Positions 41,679 to 50,938 of a DNA stretch of 64,000 bases are shown here, piece by piece (position 1 is the first letter of the stretch; each line of letters opens with the position of its first letter). The notes under the pieces are model-generated. The model was given only the letters and a program-made list of their open reading frames with translations. It had not been told where the DNA came from and searched no databases. A program made the position numbers and the translations under genes. Origin of the DNA: Promicromonospora sukumoe (GTDB lineage Bacteria > Actinomycetota > Actinomycetes > Actinomycetales > Cellulomonadaceae); assembly GCF_014137995.1 (NCBI RefSeq), contig NZ_JACGWV010000001.1, positions 1,922,001-1,986,000 on the forward strand, read 5' to 3'.

Positions 41679-42355
41679 CCGCACCCGACACGACCGGCCC
41701 CGTCTCGGTGCTCCTGGTCGACGACGACCCCATGGTGCGCAGGGGCCTGCGCCTCGTCCTGGGTGGCGACCCCGGCCTGACGATCGTCGGCGAGGCCGGC
41801 GACGGCGCCGAGGGGATGGCGCAGATCCAGCGGCTGGACCCGGACGTGGTGCTGCTCGACATCCGGATGCCGGTGCTCGACGGGCTGGCGGTGCTCGCCC
41901 GCCTACGGGATCGCGGGCGCCCTGGCCCCCGTGTGGTCGTGCTCACGACCTTCCACACCGATGACGACGTCCTGGCCGCCCTCGCCGACGGCGCGGCCGG
42001 ATTCCTGCTCAAGGACGCCGATCCGCTCGAGATGATCGCCGCGGTCAAGGCGGTGCACCGCGGTGACCCCGCGCTGTCGCCCGCCGTCGCGACGACGGTG
42101 ATCGCCGCGGCCGCCGGACGCCGCCGAGTGGACCCCGAGGTGGCCCGGGCCGCCGCGGCGCTGACCGGCCGGGAGCGCGAGGCCGCCGTGCTGATGGCCC
42201 GCGGGCTGTCGAACGCCGAGATCGGGACTCGCATGCACCTCAGTCTCGCGACGGTGAAGGCCAACCTCACCAGGGTGTTCGCCAAGCTCGCCGTCGACAA
42301 CCGGGTGTCGGCGGCGATGGCCGTCCGGGACGCAGGGCTCCTCGACGAGGTCTAG
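41675..42355 (+). CDS. NarL/FixJ family response regulator
   Basis: 226-aa regulator. Receiver domain with acidic pair LLVDDDPMV, phosphorylation Asp about residue 62 (DVVLLDIRMP), Thr in VVLTTFHTDD and Lys in LLKDADPLEM. The LuxR-type HTH ends the protein (LTGREREAAVLMARGLSNAE and LSLATVKANLTRVFAKL). Translationally coupled to the kinase by GTGA overlap. The pair most likely regulates the divergent ABC exporter operon, as such NarL systems usually do. Confidence 0.92.
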   Translation: MTAPDTTGPVSVLLVDDDPMVRRGLRLVLGGDPGLTIVGEAGDGAEGMAQIQRLDPDVVLLDIRMPVLDGLAVLARLRDRGRPGPRVVVLTTFHTDDDVLAALADGAAGFLLKDADPLEMIAAVKAVHRGDPALSPAVATTVIAAAAGRRRVDPEVARAAAALTGREREAAVLMARGLSNAEIGTRMHLSLATVKANLTRVFAKLAVDNRVSAAMAVRDAGLLDEV

Positions 42356-42388
42356 CCGAGGCTCGGTCGTGCGCCGTCGGCTCCCACG

Positions 42389-43078
42389 TCAGGCCCCCGG
42401 GCCCCCGTCCGGGTCCGACGGCAGCTCCAGCCGGCGCAGCCGCACGTAGGAACCGGCCATGTGCTCCTCGACGGCCTTCCGGGCCCGCGCGGGGTCGCCC
42501 TCGCCGAGCACCGTCCGCAGCTCCTGGTGCTCCGCGTACCCGACGGTGGGGAAGTCCGGGAAGTTGGCGTTGCGCGTGTGGAGGAAGAACGCCACCTGGC
42601 TGCGGAGCGAGGTCCACACCCGGCGCAGCCGCGCGTGGTCGGCGGCGTCGTAGATGACGTCGTGGAAGGCGAGGTCCAGGCGCACGGCCTCCTGCGGCTG
42701 GATGGTGCCGGAGCTCGCCCGCATCGCCTCCAGGATGCGGTCCATCTCGGCGAGGTGGTCGCTCGTCAGCCGCGTCGCCGCCCGCTCCGCGGCTAGCGCC
42801 TCGATGGCGGCGCGCAGGCTGTGCACCTCGTCGACGTCCTCCTGGGTCAGGACGCTGACGAAGGCGCCGCGGTGCCGGCGGATCTCCACCTGTCCCTCGG
42901 CCTCGAGGGTGGCGAGTGCCTCGCGGATCGGCCCGCGGCTCACGTCGAGTGCGGCGGCGAGCTCGGACTCGCGCAGGTGCTCGCCCGGGCGGAGCGTGCC
43001 GGTGGCGATCTGTTCCCGGATCACGCCCACCACGTAGTCGGCGAGGGTGGGCCGCGGTGCCGTCCCGAGCGGATTCAT
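42389..43078 (-). CDS. GntR family transcriptional regulator (FCD/FadR type)
   Basis: 229-aa repressor. Winged-helix N-terminus (EQIATGTLRPGEHLRESELA, then DVSRGPIREALATLEAEGQV) is followed by the all-helical FCD ligand domain with metal-binding Asp/His residues (DLAFHDVIYDAADH and VGYAEHQELRTVL). GAGAGCC/AGGAG precedes the ATG at 43078; an earlier GTG overlaps it. It is divergent from the GH39-led catabolic operon. The intergenic region carries the FCD-type operator TTGTTGACAA over a strong -35 box, so it is probably the local repressor, released by a pathway sugar or sugar acid. Confidence 0.88.
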   Translation of the reverse strand: MNPLGTAPRPTLADYVVGVIREQIATGTLRPGEHLRESELAAALDVSRGPIREALATLEAEGQVEIRRHRGAFVSVLTQEDVDEVHSLRAAIEALAAERAATRLTSDHLAEMDRILEAMRASSGTIQPQEAVRLDLAFHDVIYDAADHARLRRVWTSLRSQVAFFLHTRNANFPDFPTVGYAEHQELRTVLGEGDPARARKAVEEHMAGSYVRLRRLELPSDPDGGPGA

Positions 43079-43188
43079 CTGGGGCTCTCCTGTCGTCACG
43101 TCTCTATCGTTCCACCGCTGCGCGGCCCGGTCGTCGGACGACACGGGCGTACGGAGCAGGCATGCCTGGGCAATCGGTTAATTGTTAG

Positions 43189-43221
43189 TTGTTGACAATC
43201 TACCGCACCGGGCCCTAGCGT
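43189..43221 (+). promoter_or_regulatory. Promoter and GntR operator of the GH39/tetrose operon
   Basis: -35 TTGACA (43192-43197) and -10 TAGCGT (43216-43221) are spaced by 18 bases. TTGTTGACAA (43189-43198) has the TTGT-N2-ACAA arms of FCD-type GntR operators and overlaps the -35. The surrounding bases are A/T-rich in contrast to the rest of the window. Confidence 0.65.
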
Positions 43222-43284
43222 CGGTCACCGGTCGTCGACGAGGACGACCTGGCCTAGCGGCCACCGGGAACCTGAGAGGCGTGG

Positions 43285-45015
43285 GTGAACGTGACCTCGA
43301 GCGTGAACATCAACCCTGGTATCGGCGTCGACGTGGAATTTCCGCGCTCGGCACCCAGCGACCCGAGCGCGCCGCACGTGCGGCAGGCCCGCGTCCGGGT
43401 CGACGGCGGGAAGGACCGCGGGGCCCTGGCCCGGATCTGGGAGAGCATCGGCTACGACGAGATCAACTGGACCTATACCCCGACCGGCCGCCGGCTGCTG
43501 CGGAGCTTCGGCGAGCTGACGGACCGCGGCTACCACGTGCGTCCGCACTACGTGTTCTGCTCCGGGACCGGCTTCGGCATCCCGCACTGGGGCAACGGAA
43601 ACGTCTACCACGAGGACGCGGACGGCGTCCCGAGCTACGACTTCACCATCGTCGACCAGACGTACGACGCGATCGTCGAGGCGGGGCACCACGTGCTGGT
43701 CGAGCTGGCGTTCACGCCGCGCGACATGCTGCCCGACGCCGCCGCTGAGCTCGAGGTGGTGCCCAGCCCCACCGTCTACAGCAACTACGAGGCCGGCGCC
43801 TGGTCCTACCCGCCCAAGGACTACGGCCGCTGGGGCGAGCTGATCGCCGCCCACGCGCAGCACTGCCTGGAGCGGTACGGCGAGGAGGAGGTGAACAGCT
43901 GGCTCTGGGAGCTGTGGAACGAGCCCGACATCTTCTACTGGCGCGGCACCCCCGAGGAGTTCTACGAGCTCTACTCGGTGACGGCCCGGGCGGTCCGCAG
44001 CGTGCTGCCCGACGCCAAGGTCGGCGGGCCGGCGGTGACGGGCTCCGGGGACGATTTCCTGCGCGGCTTCCTCCAGCACACGCGCGACCAGCAGGACCCG
44101 ATCGACTTCGTGTCGTTCCACACCAAGGGCTCGGCGTTCACGCCGTGGCGCGTTTACGGCCCCACCGGGGGTCCCGCGCCCGAGCAGCAGAGCCCCTCGG
44201 CGCACAAGATGCTCTTCGAGATCCGCCGGATGCTCCGGGTGATCGCGGAGTTCGAGGAGTACCGCGGGCTGCCGGCCATCGTGGACGAGTGCGACGCGGG
44301 CGTCCCCGCCCACTACAGCGTCTACGACAACGCCAACTTCCAGTTCCAGAACACCGAGTACTACCCGGTGTTCCAGGTCAAGCTGATGAAGAAGATCCTC
44401 GACCTCAACGAGACCGAGGACGTGCAGGTCGAGCAGGCCACCTCCTGGAGCTTCTACTTCGAGGGGGAGCGGTACTTCGAGGGCACGCGTGCCTTCCTCA
44501 CGGCGGGCGGCGTCGAGAAGCCGTTCCTGAACGCCTACCGGCTGCTCGCCCGGCTCGGCGAGCGACGGATCGACGCCGTCTCGGACGCCGCGCACCCGGT
44601 CACGCTCCTGGACCAGGCCGAGGGCCGCAGCATGCCGGAGGAGATCGACGCCCTGGCCTCGCGGTCGGCGTCGGGCACCGTCGCGGTGCTCGTGTGGCGG
44701 CACACGGACGACCAGTACCAGCGCGACGACGCCGACGCGGCCGTCACGCTCGACGTGACCGGCCTCGATGCCGACGCGTACACGCTCACGCACCACCGGA
44801 TCGATGTCGAGCACAGCAACTCCCACACGGCCTGGGTGGCGCAGGGTTCCCCGCAGCTGCCCACCGAGGAGCAGCTCGCGGCGATCAAGGCCCGCCAGGG
44901 CGTCGAGGAGCTGGAGCCCGCGCGGCGTGTCGAGCCGTCGTCGTCGGCCCTGGAGCTGACCGTCAGTCTGCCGCTGCCGTCGGTGTCGCTGCTCGTGCTG
45001 GAACCGGTCCGATGA
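43285..45015 (+). CDS. Glycoside hydrolase family 39 (beta-xylosidase-like)
   Basis: 576-aa cytosolic glycosidase. The (alpha/beta)8 core includes INWTYTPTGRRLLRSFGEL, the acid/base in WELWNEPDIFYWRGT (Glu about 213) and the nucleophile in AIVDECDAG (Glu about 335), followed by a C-terminal beta-sandwich. GH39 enzymes cleave beta-xylosides and some other beta-glycosides with retention. No signal peptide, so it acts on imported oligosaccharide. It heads the operon under the GntR-type promoter and is coupled (ATGA) to the aldo/keto reductase. The substrate sugar is not obvious. Confidence 0.9.
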   Translation: MNVTSSVNINPGIGVDVEFPRSAPSDPSAPHVRQARVRVDGGKDRGALARIWESIGYDEINWTYTPTGRRLLRSFGELTDRGYHVRPHYVFCSGTGFGIPHWGNGNVYHEDADGVPSYDFTIVDQTYDAIVEAGHHVLVELAFTPRDMLPDAAAELEVVPSPTVYSNYEAGAWSYPPKDYGRWGELIAAHAQHCLERYGEEEVNSWLWELWNEPDIFYWRGTPEEFYELYSVTARAVRSVLPDAKVGGPAVTGSGDDFLRGFLQHTRDQQDPIDFVSFHTKGSAFTPWRVYGPTGGPAPEQQSPSAHKMLFEIRRMLRVIAEFEEYRGLPAIVDECDAGVPAHYSVYDNANFQFQNTEYYPVFQVKLMKKILDLNETEDVQVEQATSWSFYFEGERYFEGTRAFLTAGGVEKPFLNAYRLLARLGERRIDAVSDAAHPVTLLDQAEGRSMPEEIDALASRSASGTVAVLVWRHTDDQYQRDDADAAVTLDVTGLDADAYTLTHHRIDVEHSNSHTAWVAQGSPQLPTEEQLAAIKARQGVEELEPARRVEPSSSALELTVSLPLPSVSLLVLEPVR

Positions 45016-45857
45016 GCGAGTCCTTCGGCCGTACGGTCACCCTGCGGGACGGCGTCGCCGTCCCGCAGGTGGGCCTCGGCGTGTTCCAGGTGCCCGCCGA
45101 CGAGGCGCAGGCCGTGGTGGAACAGGCGCTCGAGGGGGGCTACCGGCACATCGACACGGCGGCGGCCTACGTGAACGAGCGCGGTGTCGGCGCGGCCGTG
45201 CGGGCCTCGGGCCTGCCGCGTGACGAGCTGTTCGTCACCTCGAAGCTCCGCAACGGGGACCAGGGGTACGACCGGACGCTGCGCGCGTACGACGACTCGT
45301 GCGAGCGGCTCGGCCTGGACGCCCTCGACCTGTACCTCATCCACTGGCCCAACCCGTCGGCCGGGCTGTGGCAGGACAGCTGGCGCGCGCTGCAGCGGCT
45401 CCGGGCCGAGGGCCGGGTCTCGGCCGTGGGCGTGTCCAACTTCCTGGTGGAGCACCTCGACGAGCTGGCGCGGTTCGCGGACGAGATGCCCGCGATCAAC
45501 CAGATCGAGTTGCACCCCACCTTCCAGCAGGCCGACGTCGCCGCCGCCTGCCGGGCCCACGGGATCGCCGTCGAGGCGTACTCGCCGCTGGGCCAGGGCG
45601 CCGACCTCGGCCACCCCAGCGTCACGGCGATCGCCGACGAGCTCGGTGTGACGCCCGCGCAGGTGATCCTGCGCTGGCACGTCGACCGGGGGCGCGTGGT
45701 GATCCCGAAGTCGGTGTCGCCCGTCCGGATGCGGGCCAACGCGTCGCTCGAGGGCGTCGCGCTCACCGCGGACCACCTGGCCGCCATCGACGCCCTGGAC
45801 TCCGCCGAGCGCATCGGCGGCGACCCGCGGACCTTCTCGATCAGCCAGATCCGCTGA
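45012..45857 (+). CDS. Aldo/keto reductase (2,5-diketo-gluconate-reductase-like)
   Basis: 281-aa TIM-barrel reductase of the AKR5-like group. Catalytic tetrad visible: Asp in HIDTAAAYVNE with Tyr three residues on, Lys in VTSKLRNGDQG and His in YLIHWPNPSAG. NADPH binding is shown by VIPKSVSPVRMRANA. GATGAG overlaps the GH39 stop. In a sugar operon it could reduce a keto sugar or aldehyde released by the glycosidase, but the direction and substrate are not known. Confidence 0.9.
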   Translation: MSESFGRTVTLRDGVAVPQVGLGVFQVPADEAQAVVEQALEGGYRHIDTAAAYVNERGVGAAVRASGLPRDELFVTSKLRNGDQGYDRTLRAYDDSCERLGLDALDLYLIHWPNPSAGLWQDSWRALQRLRAEGRVSAVGVSNFLVEHLDELARFADEMPAINQIELHPTFQQADVAAACRAHGIAVEAYSPLGQGADLGHPSVTAIADELGVTPAQVILRWHVDRGRVVIPKSVSPVRMRANASLEGVALTADHLAAIDALDSAERIGGDPRTFSISQIR

Positions 45858-45906
45858 CCGAACCCGTTCCACCACCCGGCACGACCCCGACACGACGGAG
45901 TGCTCG

Positions 45907-46830
45907 ATGGCGAGTCAGACGCGGCAACGACGCCGCAACCTCTGGATCTACGCGTTCCTGATGCCGACGTTCATCCTGTACGGCGTCTACACGATCTACC
46001 CGATCGTCGCGAGCTACTGGTACTCGTTCGTCGAGTGGAACGGCTTCAGCGCCGAGCAGCGGTTCGTGGGCATCAGCAACTACGAGGCGGTCCTGGCCGA
46101 CCCGCTGTTCTGGTCGTCGGTCCGCATCACCCTGCTGTTCATGCTGGTCGTGGCTCCCTTGCGGGTCTTCGGGGCGTTCTTCCTGGCGATCCTGCTGAAC
46201 TCCCCGCGGCTGCCGTTCGCCAAGTTCTTCCGCACCGTCTACTTCCTGCCGGTCGTGACGACGACGGCGATCATCGGCGTGGTCATGCGGTTCATCCTCG
46301 ACCCGGGCGCGGGACCCGTGGCCGCGGTCGTCGGGTGGTTCGGCCTGCCGCCCGTCGACCTGCTCGGCGACTCCGCCACGGCGCTGGTCACCACCGCGCT
46401 CGTGTACGTGTGGAAGTTCTTCGGCATCACGATGATCTACTGGCTGGCCGCGCTGCAGACGATCCCGCAGGACGTCTACGACGCGGCGCGGGTCGACGGC
46501 GCCGGCGGCGTGCGGATCTTCCGCCACATCACCCTGCCGATGCTGCTGCCGTTCCTGCTGATCATCACGGTGCTGACCATCGAGGACTGCTTCCACGCCT
46601 TCGACCTCATGCAGACGATGACGGCCGGCGGCCCGTTCTACAGCACCGAGATCATCGAGATCTACATCTACCGGTGGGCGTTCGCGGCCTCGATCCCGCA
46701 GCTCGGCTTCGCCTCGGCGGCCGCGGTGCTGTTCGGCGTGCTCGTCCTCGTCCTCGTCGCCCTGCAGGGCTGGGCGACCCTCACCTCGCAGCGGCTCCGG
46801 TCGCAGAGCACCGAGAAGGGACGAGCATGA
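45907..46830 (+). CDS. Carbohydrate ABC transporter permease (MalF-like)
   Basis: 307-aa inner-membrane subunit of a CUT1-type sugar importer. Six helices; the first begins IYAFLMPTFILYGVYTIYPI. The cytoplasmic EAA loop is DAARVDGAGGVRIFRHITLP, the contact for the ATPase. It is followed by an overlapping MalG-like gene and a solute-binding lipoprotein; no ATPase gene occurs in the operon, so a shared MsiK-type ATPase is needed (one is encoded at 59.8 kb). Confidence 0.92.
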   Translation: MASQTRQRRRNLWIYAFLMPTFILYGVYTIYPIVASYWYSFVEWNGFSAEQRFVGISNYEAVLADPLFWSSVRITLLFMLVVAPLRVFGAFFLAILLNSPRLPFAKFFRTVYFLPVVTTTAIIGVVMRFILDPGAGPVAAVVGWFGLPPVDLLGDSATALVTTALVYVWKFFGITMIYWLAALQTIPQDVYDAARVDGAGGVRIFRHITLPMLLPFLLIITVLTIEDCFHAFDLMQTMTAGGPFYSTEIIEIYIYRWAFAASIPQLGFASAAAVLFGVLVLVLVALQGWATLTSQRLRSQSTEKGRA

Positions 46831-47747
46831 GCACCCTCGCCGCACAGCGCCGTCACGACCCGCGGGCCGGTGACGGGACCCGGGAGCCCGACGACGGGCG
46901 TCCGGCACCCACCGCCCACGCTCCGCGGCGCCGCGGCTGGTGGATCGTCGCCCTCGTGCTCGCCGTGGTCGCGTTCGTCTGGGTCTTCCCGTTCCTCTGG
47001 ATGGTGTCCGCGTCGCTGAAGAGCCCCGGCGAGATCTTCGCCGGCGGCCTGAACCTGATACCCGAGACGCTCGCGTGGGAGAACTACGGCCGGGCGTGGA
47101 CCGAGGGCCGGTTCGGGCAGTACCTGCTCAACACGGTGATCGTCACGGTGACGACCACGGCGATCGTCGTCGTGCGGTGCGCGCTGGCCGGGTACGTCAT
47201 CGGGCGCTACCGGTTCCCCGGGTCGCGCCTGGTCATCGGCATCTTCGTCGCGACCCTGTTCGTGCCCACCGGGTACACGATCATCCCGATCGTCAAGGTG
47301 TCCCTCGAGCTCGGGCTGCTCAACTCCCTTGCCGGCATGATCCTCGCCCTAGGCGGGGCGTCCAACGTGGCGGCGATCCTCATCTACGCCGGCTACTTCC
47401 GCAGGATGCCCGCCGACCTGGAGGAGGCCGCGATCGTGGACGGCGCGGGGTTCCTGCGGGTGTTCCTGCGGATCATGCTCCCGCTGTCGATGCCGGTCAC
47501 CGCCACCGTCGGGATCCTGACGTTCCTGGCCACCTGGAACGCGTTCTTCCTGCCCCTGGTCTTCTCGTCGACCAACCCCGACCTGCGCACGGTCAGTGTC
47601 GGCATGCAGGCGTTCGTGGGGGAGAACTCGACCGACTGGGCGGCCATGGCGGCCGCCGGCGTGATCTCGATCCTGCCCGTCGTCGTCCTGTTCGTGTTCA
47701 TGCAGAAGTACTTCGTCGAAGGCATCGCCGGCGCCGTCAAGGCGTAG
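46827..47747 (+). CDS. Carbohydrate ABC transporter permease (MalG-like)
   Basis: 306-aa partner permease. After a polar N-terminal extension of about 38 residues, helix 1 reads IVALVLAVVAFVWVFPFLW. The EAA loop EEAAIVDGAGFLRVFLRIML and the family C-terminus QKYFVEGIAGAVKA are clear. The ATG at 46827 overlaps the MalF-like stop by four bases. Together with the previous gene it forms the heteromeric channel of the importer. Confidence 0.92.
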   Translation: MSTLAAQRRHDPRAGDGTREPDDGRPAPTAHAPRRRGWWIVALVLAVVAFVWVFPFLWMVSASLKSPGEIFAGGLNLIPETLAWENYGRAWTEGRFGQYLLNTVIVTVTTTAIVVVRCALAGYVIGRYRFPGSRLVIGIFVATLFVPTGYTIIPIVKVSLELGLLNSLAGMILALGGASNVAAILIYAGYFRRMPADLEEAAIVDGAGFLRVFLRIMLPLSMPVTATVGILTFLATWNAFFLPLVFSSTNPDLRTVSVGMQAFVGENSTDWAAMAAAGVISILPVVVLFVFMQKYFVEGIAGAVKA

Positions 47748-47801
47748 GCCACCCGTCCGGACCGTCGTTCTCACAGCGTCTTTCTCAAGGAGGAGACTGA
47801 C

Positions 47802-49229
47802 ATGCTCGAACTATCGCGACTCGAGATATCACGCCGCACCTTTGTCGGTGGAGTAGGGGTCGGCGCGCTCGCGGGGCTGCTCGCCGCGTGCGGCGGCACG
47901 GGTACCGCCCCCGGGGTGGGTACGGGCATCCGCTGGTGGGACCACTTCGGCGGCCTCCAGGACCAGCACAAGGTCTGGGCGGCCGAGCAGGCCAAGAAGC
48001 TCGGCCTGCCCGTCGAGTACACCTACAACGAACCCGGCCGCGCGACCGAGGCGCTCCAGCTCGCGAACCAGTCCGAGCAGCTCCCGGACGTCTACTCCAA
48101 CATCGTCGGCCTGCCGCTGCCCGCCCTGGTCGACTCCGGCTGGGTCAGCCCGATCGAGCTGTCGGACGAGGCGCTGGCGCGGCTGCCCGAGGGCACCCTC
48201 GTCGAGGGCATCAGCATGCTCGACGGCGTGGTGTACGGCCTGCCGGTCATGTCCGACCGCCAGTACTGGGCCTGCACCTGGTACAACTCCGAGATCGCCG
48301 GGTCGGTCGGCTTCGAGCCGCCGCGCAGCTACGACGAGCTCCGCACTGCTCTGCGCGCCATCGCCGACGACGGCCGGTTCGCGCCGATGACCCTGGCCCT
48401 CGGGGCGAGCGAGCGGATGCGCGACCAGGCCGACGACCTCGCGCAGTCCGGCGGGTTCCCCGGCTGGCAGGGGCTGCGCTACGACACCGGCGAGTACGCC
48501 TACGACGACGACGCCTACGTGAACGTCATCGAGCTGCTCAAGGAGATCTCGGACAACGGCTGGCTGCTGCCCGGCACCAACTCCTTCCAGGTGCCCGACG
48601 CGCGCGGCCGCTGGGCGGCGGGCAGCGTCGGCTTCGCCATCGACGGCCCCTGGGCGCCGGGTGGTGTCCGGGCGCTCAACGAGGCGCACCTGCCCAAGAT
48701 GGCGACGTCGGGCCAGCTCACGCCCGAGGGCGAGGACCTCGTGATCACGCGCGGCGCGCCGGCGCCCGTGTGGTTCGTCGCCGGGAACACGAAGCACGCC
48801 GACGAGGTGAACCTGCTGCTCGAGTCGTTCACCCAGGACGACTACCAGGCGCTCCTCGCCGAGGCGATGGACCAGCCCCCGCTCAACCTGGACGTCGTGG
48901 CCGACGCCGACGTCATCGAGCCGTACGCCTGGCTGGTCGAGGACTACAAGAAGCGGGTCTTCCGGGCCCCGCAGCCCCAGGTGCGCAACCCCGCCGCGAA
49001 CGAGGCCCTCGCCTTCGTCATGCCGGCCGCGCCCCACCTCGGGGACATCATCCAGGGCTACCTGGGCGGCGACCTCACCGACCTGCGGGCAGAGCTCGTC
49101 AAGCTCAGCGACACCGCCAACCAGAACCTCGACCAGGCGATCGACAAGGCCGGCGCCGCGGGGGCGAAGGTCTCCCGGGACGACTGGGCGTTCACCGACT
49201 GGCAGCGCGGCGTCGACTACGCCTACTGA
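47802..49229 (+). CDS. Extracellular solute-binding lipoprotein of sugar ABC importer
   Basis: 475-aa cluster-B-type sugar-binding protein. The N-terminus has a Tat motif (SRRTFVGG, residues 10-17) and a lipobox LLAAC with the lipidated Cys at 30. The mature domain starts IRWWDHFGGLQDQHKVW, with YNEPGRATEALQLANQSEQL and DVYSNIVG as expected for this family. GGAGGAG precedes the ATG. The substrate should be the glycoside processed by the GH39 enzyme. The Tat-plus-lipobox combination is common in actinobacteria. Confidence 0.92.
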   Translation: MLELSRLEISRRTFVGGVGVGALAGLLAACGGTGTAPGVGTGIRWWDHFGGLQDQHKVWAAEQAKKLGLPVEYTYNEPGRATEALQLANQSEQLPDVYSNIVGLPLPALVDSGWVSPIELSDEALARLPEGTLVEGISMLDGVVYGLPVMSDRQYWACTWYNSEIAGSVGFEPPRSYDELRTALRAIADDGRFAPMTLALGASERMRDQADDLAQSGGFPGWQGLRYDTGEYAYDDDAYVNVIELLKEISDNGWLLPGTNSFQVPDARGRWAAGSVGFAIDGPWAPGGVRALNEAHLPKMATSGQLTPEGEDLVITRGAPAPVWFVAGNTKHADEVNLLLESFTQDDYQALLAEAMDQPPLNLDVVADADVIEPYAWLVEDYKKRVFRAPQPQVRNPAANEALAFVMPAAPHLGDIIQGYLGGDLTDLRAELVKLSDTANQNLDQAIDKAGAAGAKVSRDDWAFTDWQRGVDYAY

Positions 49230-49290
49230 GCGGCCTGCCGACGCCGCGCACGGACCGAGTTCGCTGTACCGACTGACAGGAGAGCACACG

Positions 49291-50058
49291 ATGCACGCAT
49301 TTCCCGCCGAGCGAACGGCGATCGTCACGGGCGCGGCCTCACGACGGGGCATCGGCCGGGCCGCGGCCCACCGCCTGGCCCGGGACGGCTGGTCCGTCGG
49401 GGTGCTCGACATCGACGGCGCCGCGGTCAAGGACCTCGCCGTGGAGCTGACCAGGACCTACGGCGTCCGGGCCGCGGGAGCAGGGGCCGACGTCGGGGAC
49501 GCCGACGCCGTCCGTGCCGCGATCGCCGAGCTGACCGCCGCGCTGCCGCCGGTCGTCGCGCTCGCGAACATCGCCGGCGTCAGCTCCCCGACGCCGTACC
49601 TCGAGCTCGACGACGCCGAGTGGGAGCGGGTGCTGCGCATCAACCTGCACGGCGTGCACCACGTCACCCGGGCGGTCGTGCCCGCGATGGTCCAGGCGGG
49701 CGTCGGGCGGGTGGTGTGCCTCTCGTCCGTGTCGGCCCAGCGCGGCGGCGGCACCTACAGCCGCACGCCGTACTCGGTGGCGAAGGCCGGCGTGATCGGC
49801 CTCGCCCGCTCCCTGGCGCGGGAGCTCGGCGAGCACGGGATCACCGCCAACGCGATCGCCCCGGGACCGATCGACACCGACATCATGGGCGGCACCCTCA
49901 GCGACGAGCGCAAGGCCGAGCTCGTCGGCGACCTCGTCGTGGACCGGGTCGGCACCACGGACGACATCGCCGCGGCCATCAGCTTCCTGGTCGGCCCGGA
50001 GTCCGGCTTCATCACCGGTCAGACGCTCAACGTCGACGGCGGGCTCCACATGCACTGA
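49291..50058 (+). CDS. SDR family oxidoreductase (sugar/polyol dehydrogenase)
   Basis: 255-aa SDR. Cofactor loop TGAASRRGIGRAAA, ANIAG near residue 92, catalytic Ser in LSSVSAQRGG, then YSVAKAGVIGLARSLARELG (Tyr, Lys) and the ending FITGQTLNVDGGLHMH. AGGAGAG precedes the ATG. Given its position before the isomerase-kinase genes, it most likely oxidises a polyol or hydroxy sugar to a ketose (tetritol to tetrulose by analogy with the D-threitol/erythritol pathways of Mycobacterium smegmatis). This assignment is inference. Confidence 0.9.
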   Translation: MHAFPAERTAIVTGAASRRGIGRAAAHRLARDGWSVGVLDIDGAAVKDLAVELTRTYGVRAAGAGADVGDADAVRAAIAELTAALPPVVALANIAGVSSPTPYLELDDAEWERVLRINLHGVHHVTRAVVPAMVQAGVGRVVCLSSVSAQRGGGTYSRTPYSVAKAGVIGLARSLARELGEHGITANAIAPGPIDTDIMGGTLSDERKAELVGDLVVDRVGTTDDIAAAISFLVGPESGFITGQTLNVDGGLHMH

Positions 50059-50099
50059 CGGCGCCCACGGCTCCCCAACCAGCAGAAAGGAGAGACGCC

Positions 50100-50897
50100 A
50101 TGACCCCGGCCGGCACCCGCTGGATCGGCACGAGCTGGAAGATGACCAAGTCGCTGTCCGAGGCGCGCCGGTACGCCACGGCGCTCGCCGCGGCCGCGCG
50201 CCCCGGGCGGTGGCCCGGCCTCCAGCCGTTCGTGATCCCGTCCGCGACGGCGCTCACCACGGTCCGCGACGCCCTGCCGCCGTCGGCCGGGGTGCTGCTC
50301 GGGGCACAGAACGCGCACTGGGCGGACAGCGGGGCCTGGACCGGCGAGGTCTCGGTGCCACAGGTCGCCGACGCCGGGGCGCGCCTCGTCGAGATCGGGC
50401 ACTCGGAGCGGCGCGAGCACTTCGGCGACACCGACGACGTGGTGCGCCGCAAGGTCGAGTCCGTGCTGCGGCACGGCCTGGTGCCGCTGCTCTGCGTGGG
50501 CGAGCCCGCGGCAGTGCGGGCGGCGGGCGGCTCGGTCGAGCACGTGCTCGACCAGGCGCGTGCGGCGCTCGCGGGGGCGGACCTGGCGGGGGCGGCTGGG
50601 GCAGGCGTGGCCGGACCGAGCCGGGTGCTTGTCGCCTACGAACCCGTCTGGGCGATCGGGGAGCACGGCACACCTGCACGGCCGGACGACGTCGCCGACG
50701 TCGTCGCGGCGCTCGCGGCCGAGCTGGGCCCCCGCGTCCACGGGGTCCTGTACGGCGGCTCGGTGGACCGGGCGAACATGCACGAGCTGCTGGCCGTGGA
50801 GCACGTGAGCGGCCTGTTCATCGGCCGGGCCGCGTGGGACGTGGACGCGTTCGTCGCGATCCTGGACGGCGCCGCGGCTGCGAGACCGACCAGCTGA
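50100..50897 (+). CDS. Triose-phosphate-isomerase-like sugar-phosphate isomerase (EryH/TpiA2-like)
   Basis: 265-aa TIM barrel. Key residues: Lys14 in GTSWKM, His in EIGHSERREHFGDT, catalytic Glu in VAYEPVWAIGEHGTPA, and the phosphate-binding GVLYGGSVDRANMHELL. All TIM motifs are present, but the N-terminus (GTSWKMTKS) and loops differ from housekeeping TpiA. Such second copies in polyol operons isomerise tetrulose phosphates (EryH/TpiA2 in Brucella erythritol use). AAAGGAGAG precedes the ATG. It is one of three isomerases in this operon. Confidence 0.88.
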   Translation: MTPAGTRWIGTSWKMTKSLSEARRYATALAAAARPGRWPGLQPFVIPSATALTTVRDALPPSAGVLLGAQNAHWADSGAWTGEVSVPQVADAGARLVEIGHSERREHFGDTDDVVRRKVESVLRHGLVPLLCVGEPAAVRAAGGSVEHVLDQARAALAGADLAGAAGAGVAGPSRVLVAYEPVWAIGEHGTPARPDDVADVVAALAAELGPRVHGVLYGGSVDRANMHELLAVEHVSGLFIGRAAWDVDAFVAILDGAAAARPTS

Positions 50898-50938
50898 CCA
50901 CCCCGGTGCCGCAGGCATCGCAGATCGACGGAGATCAC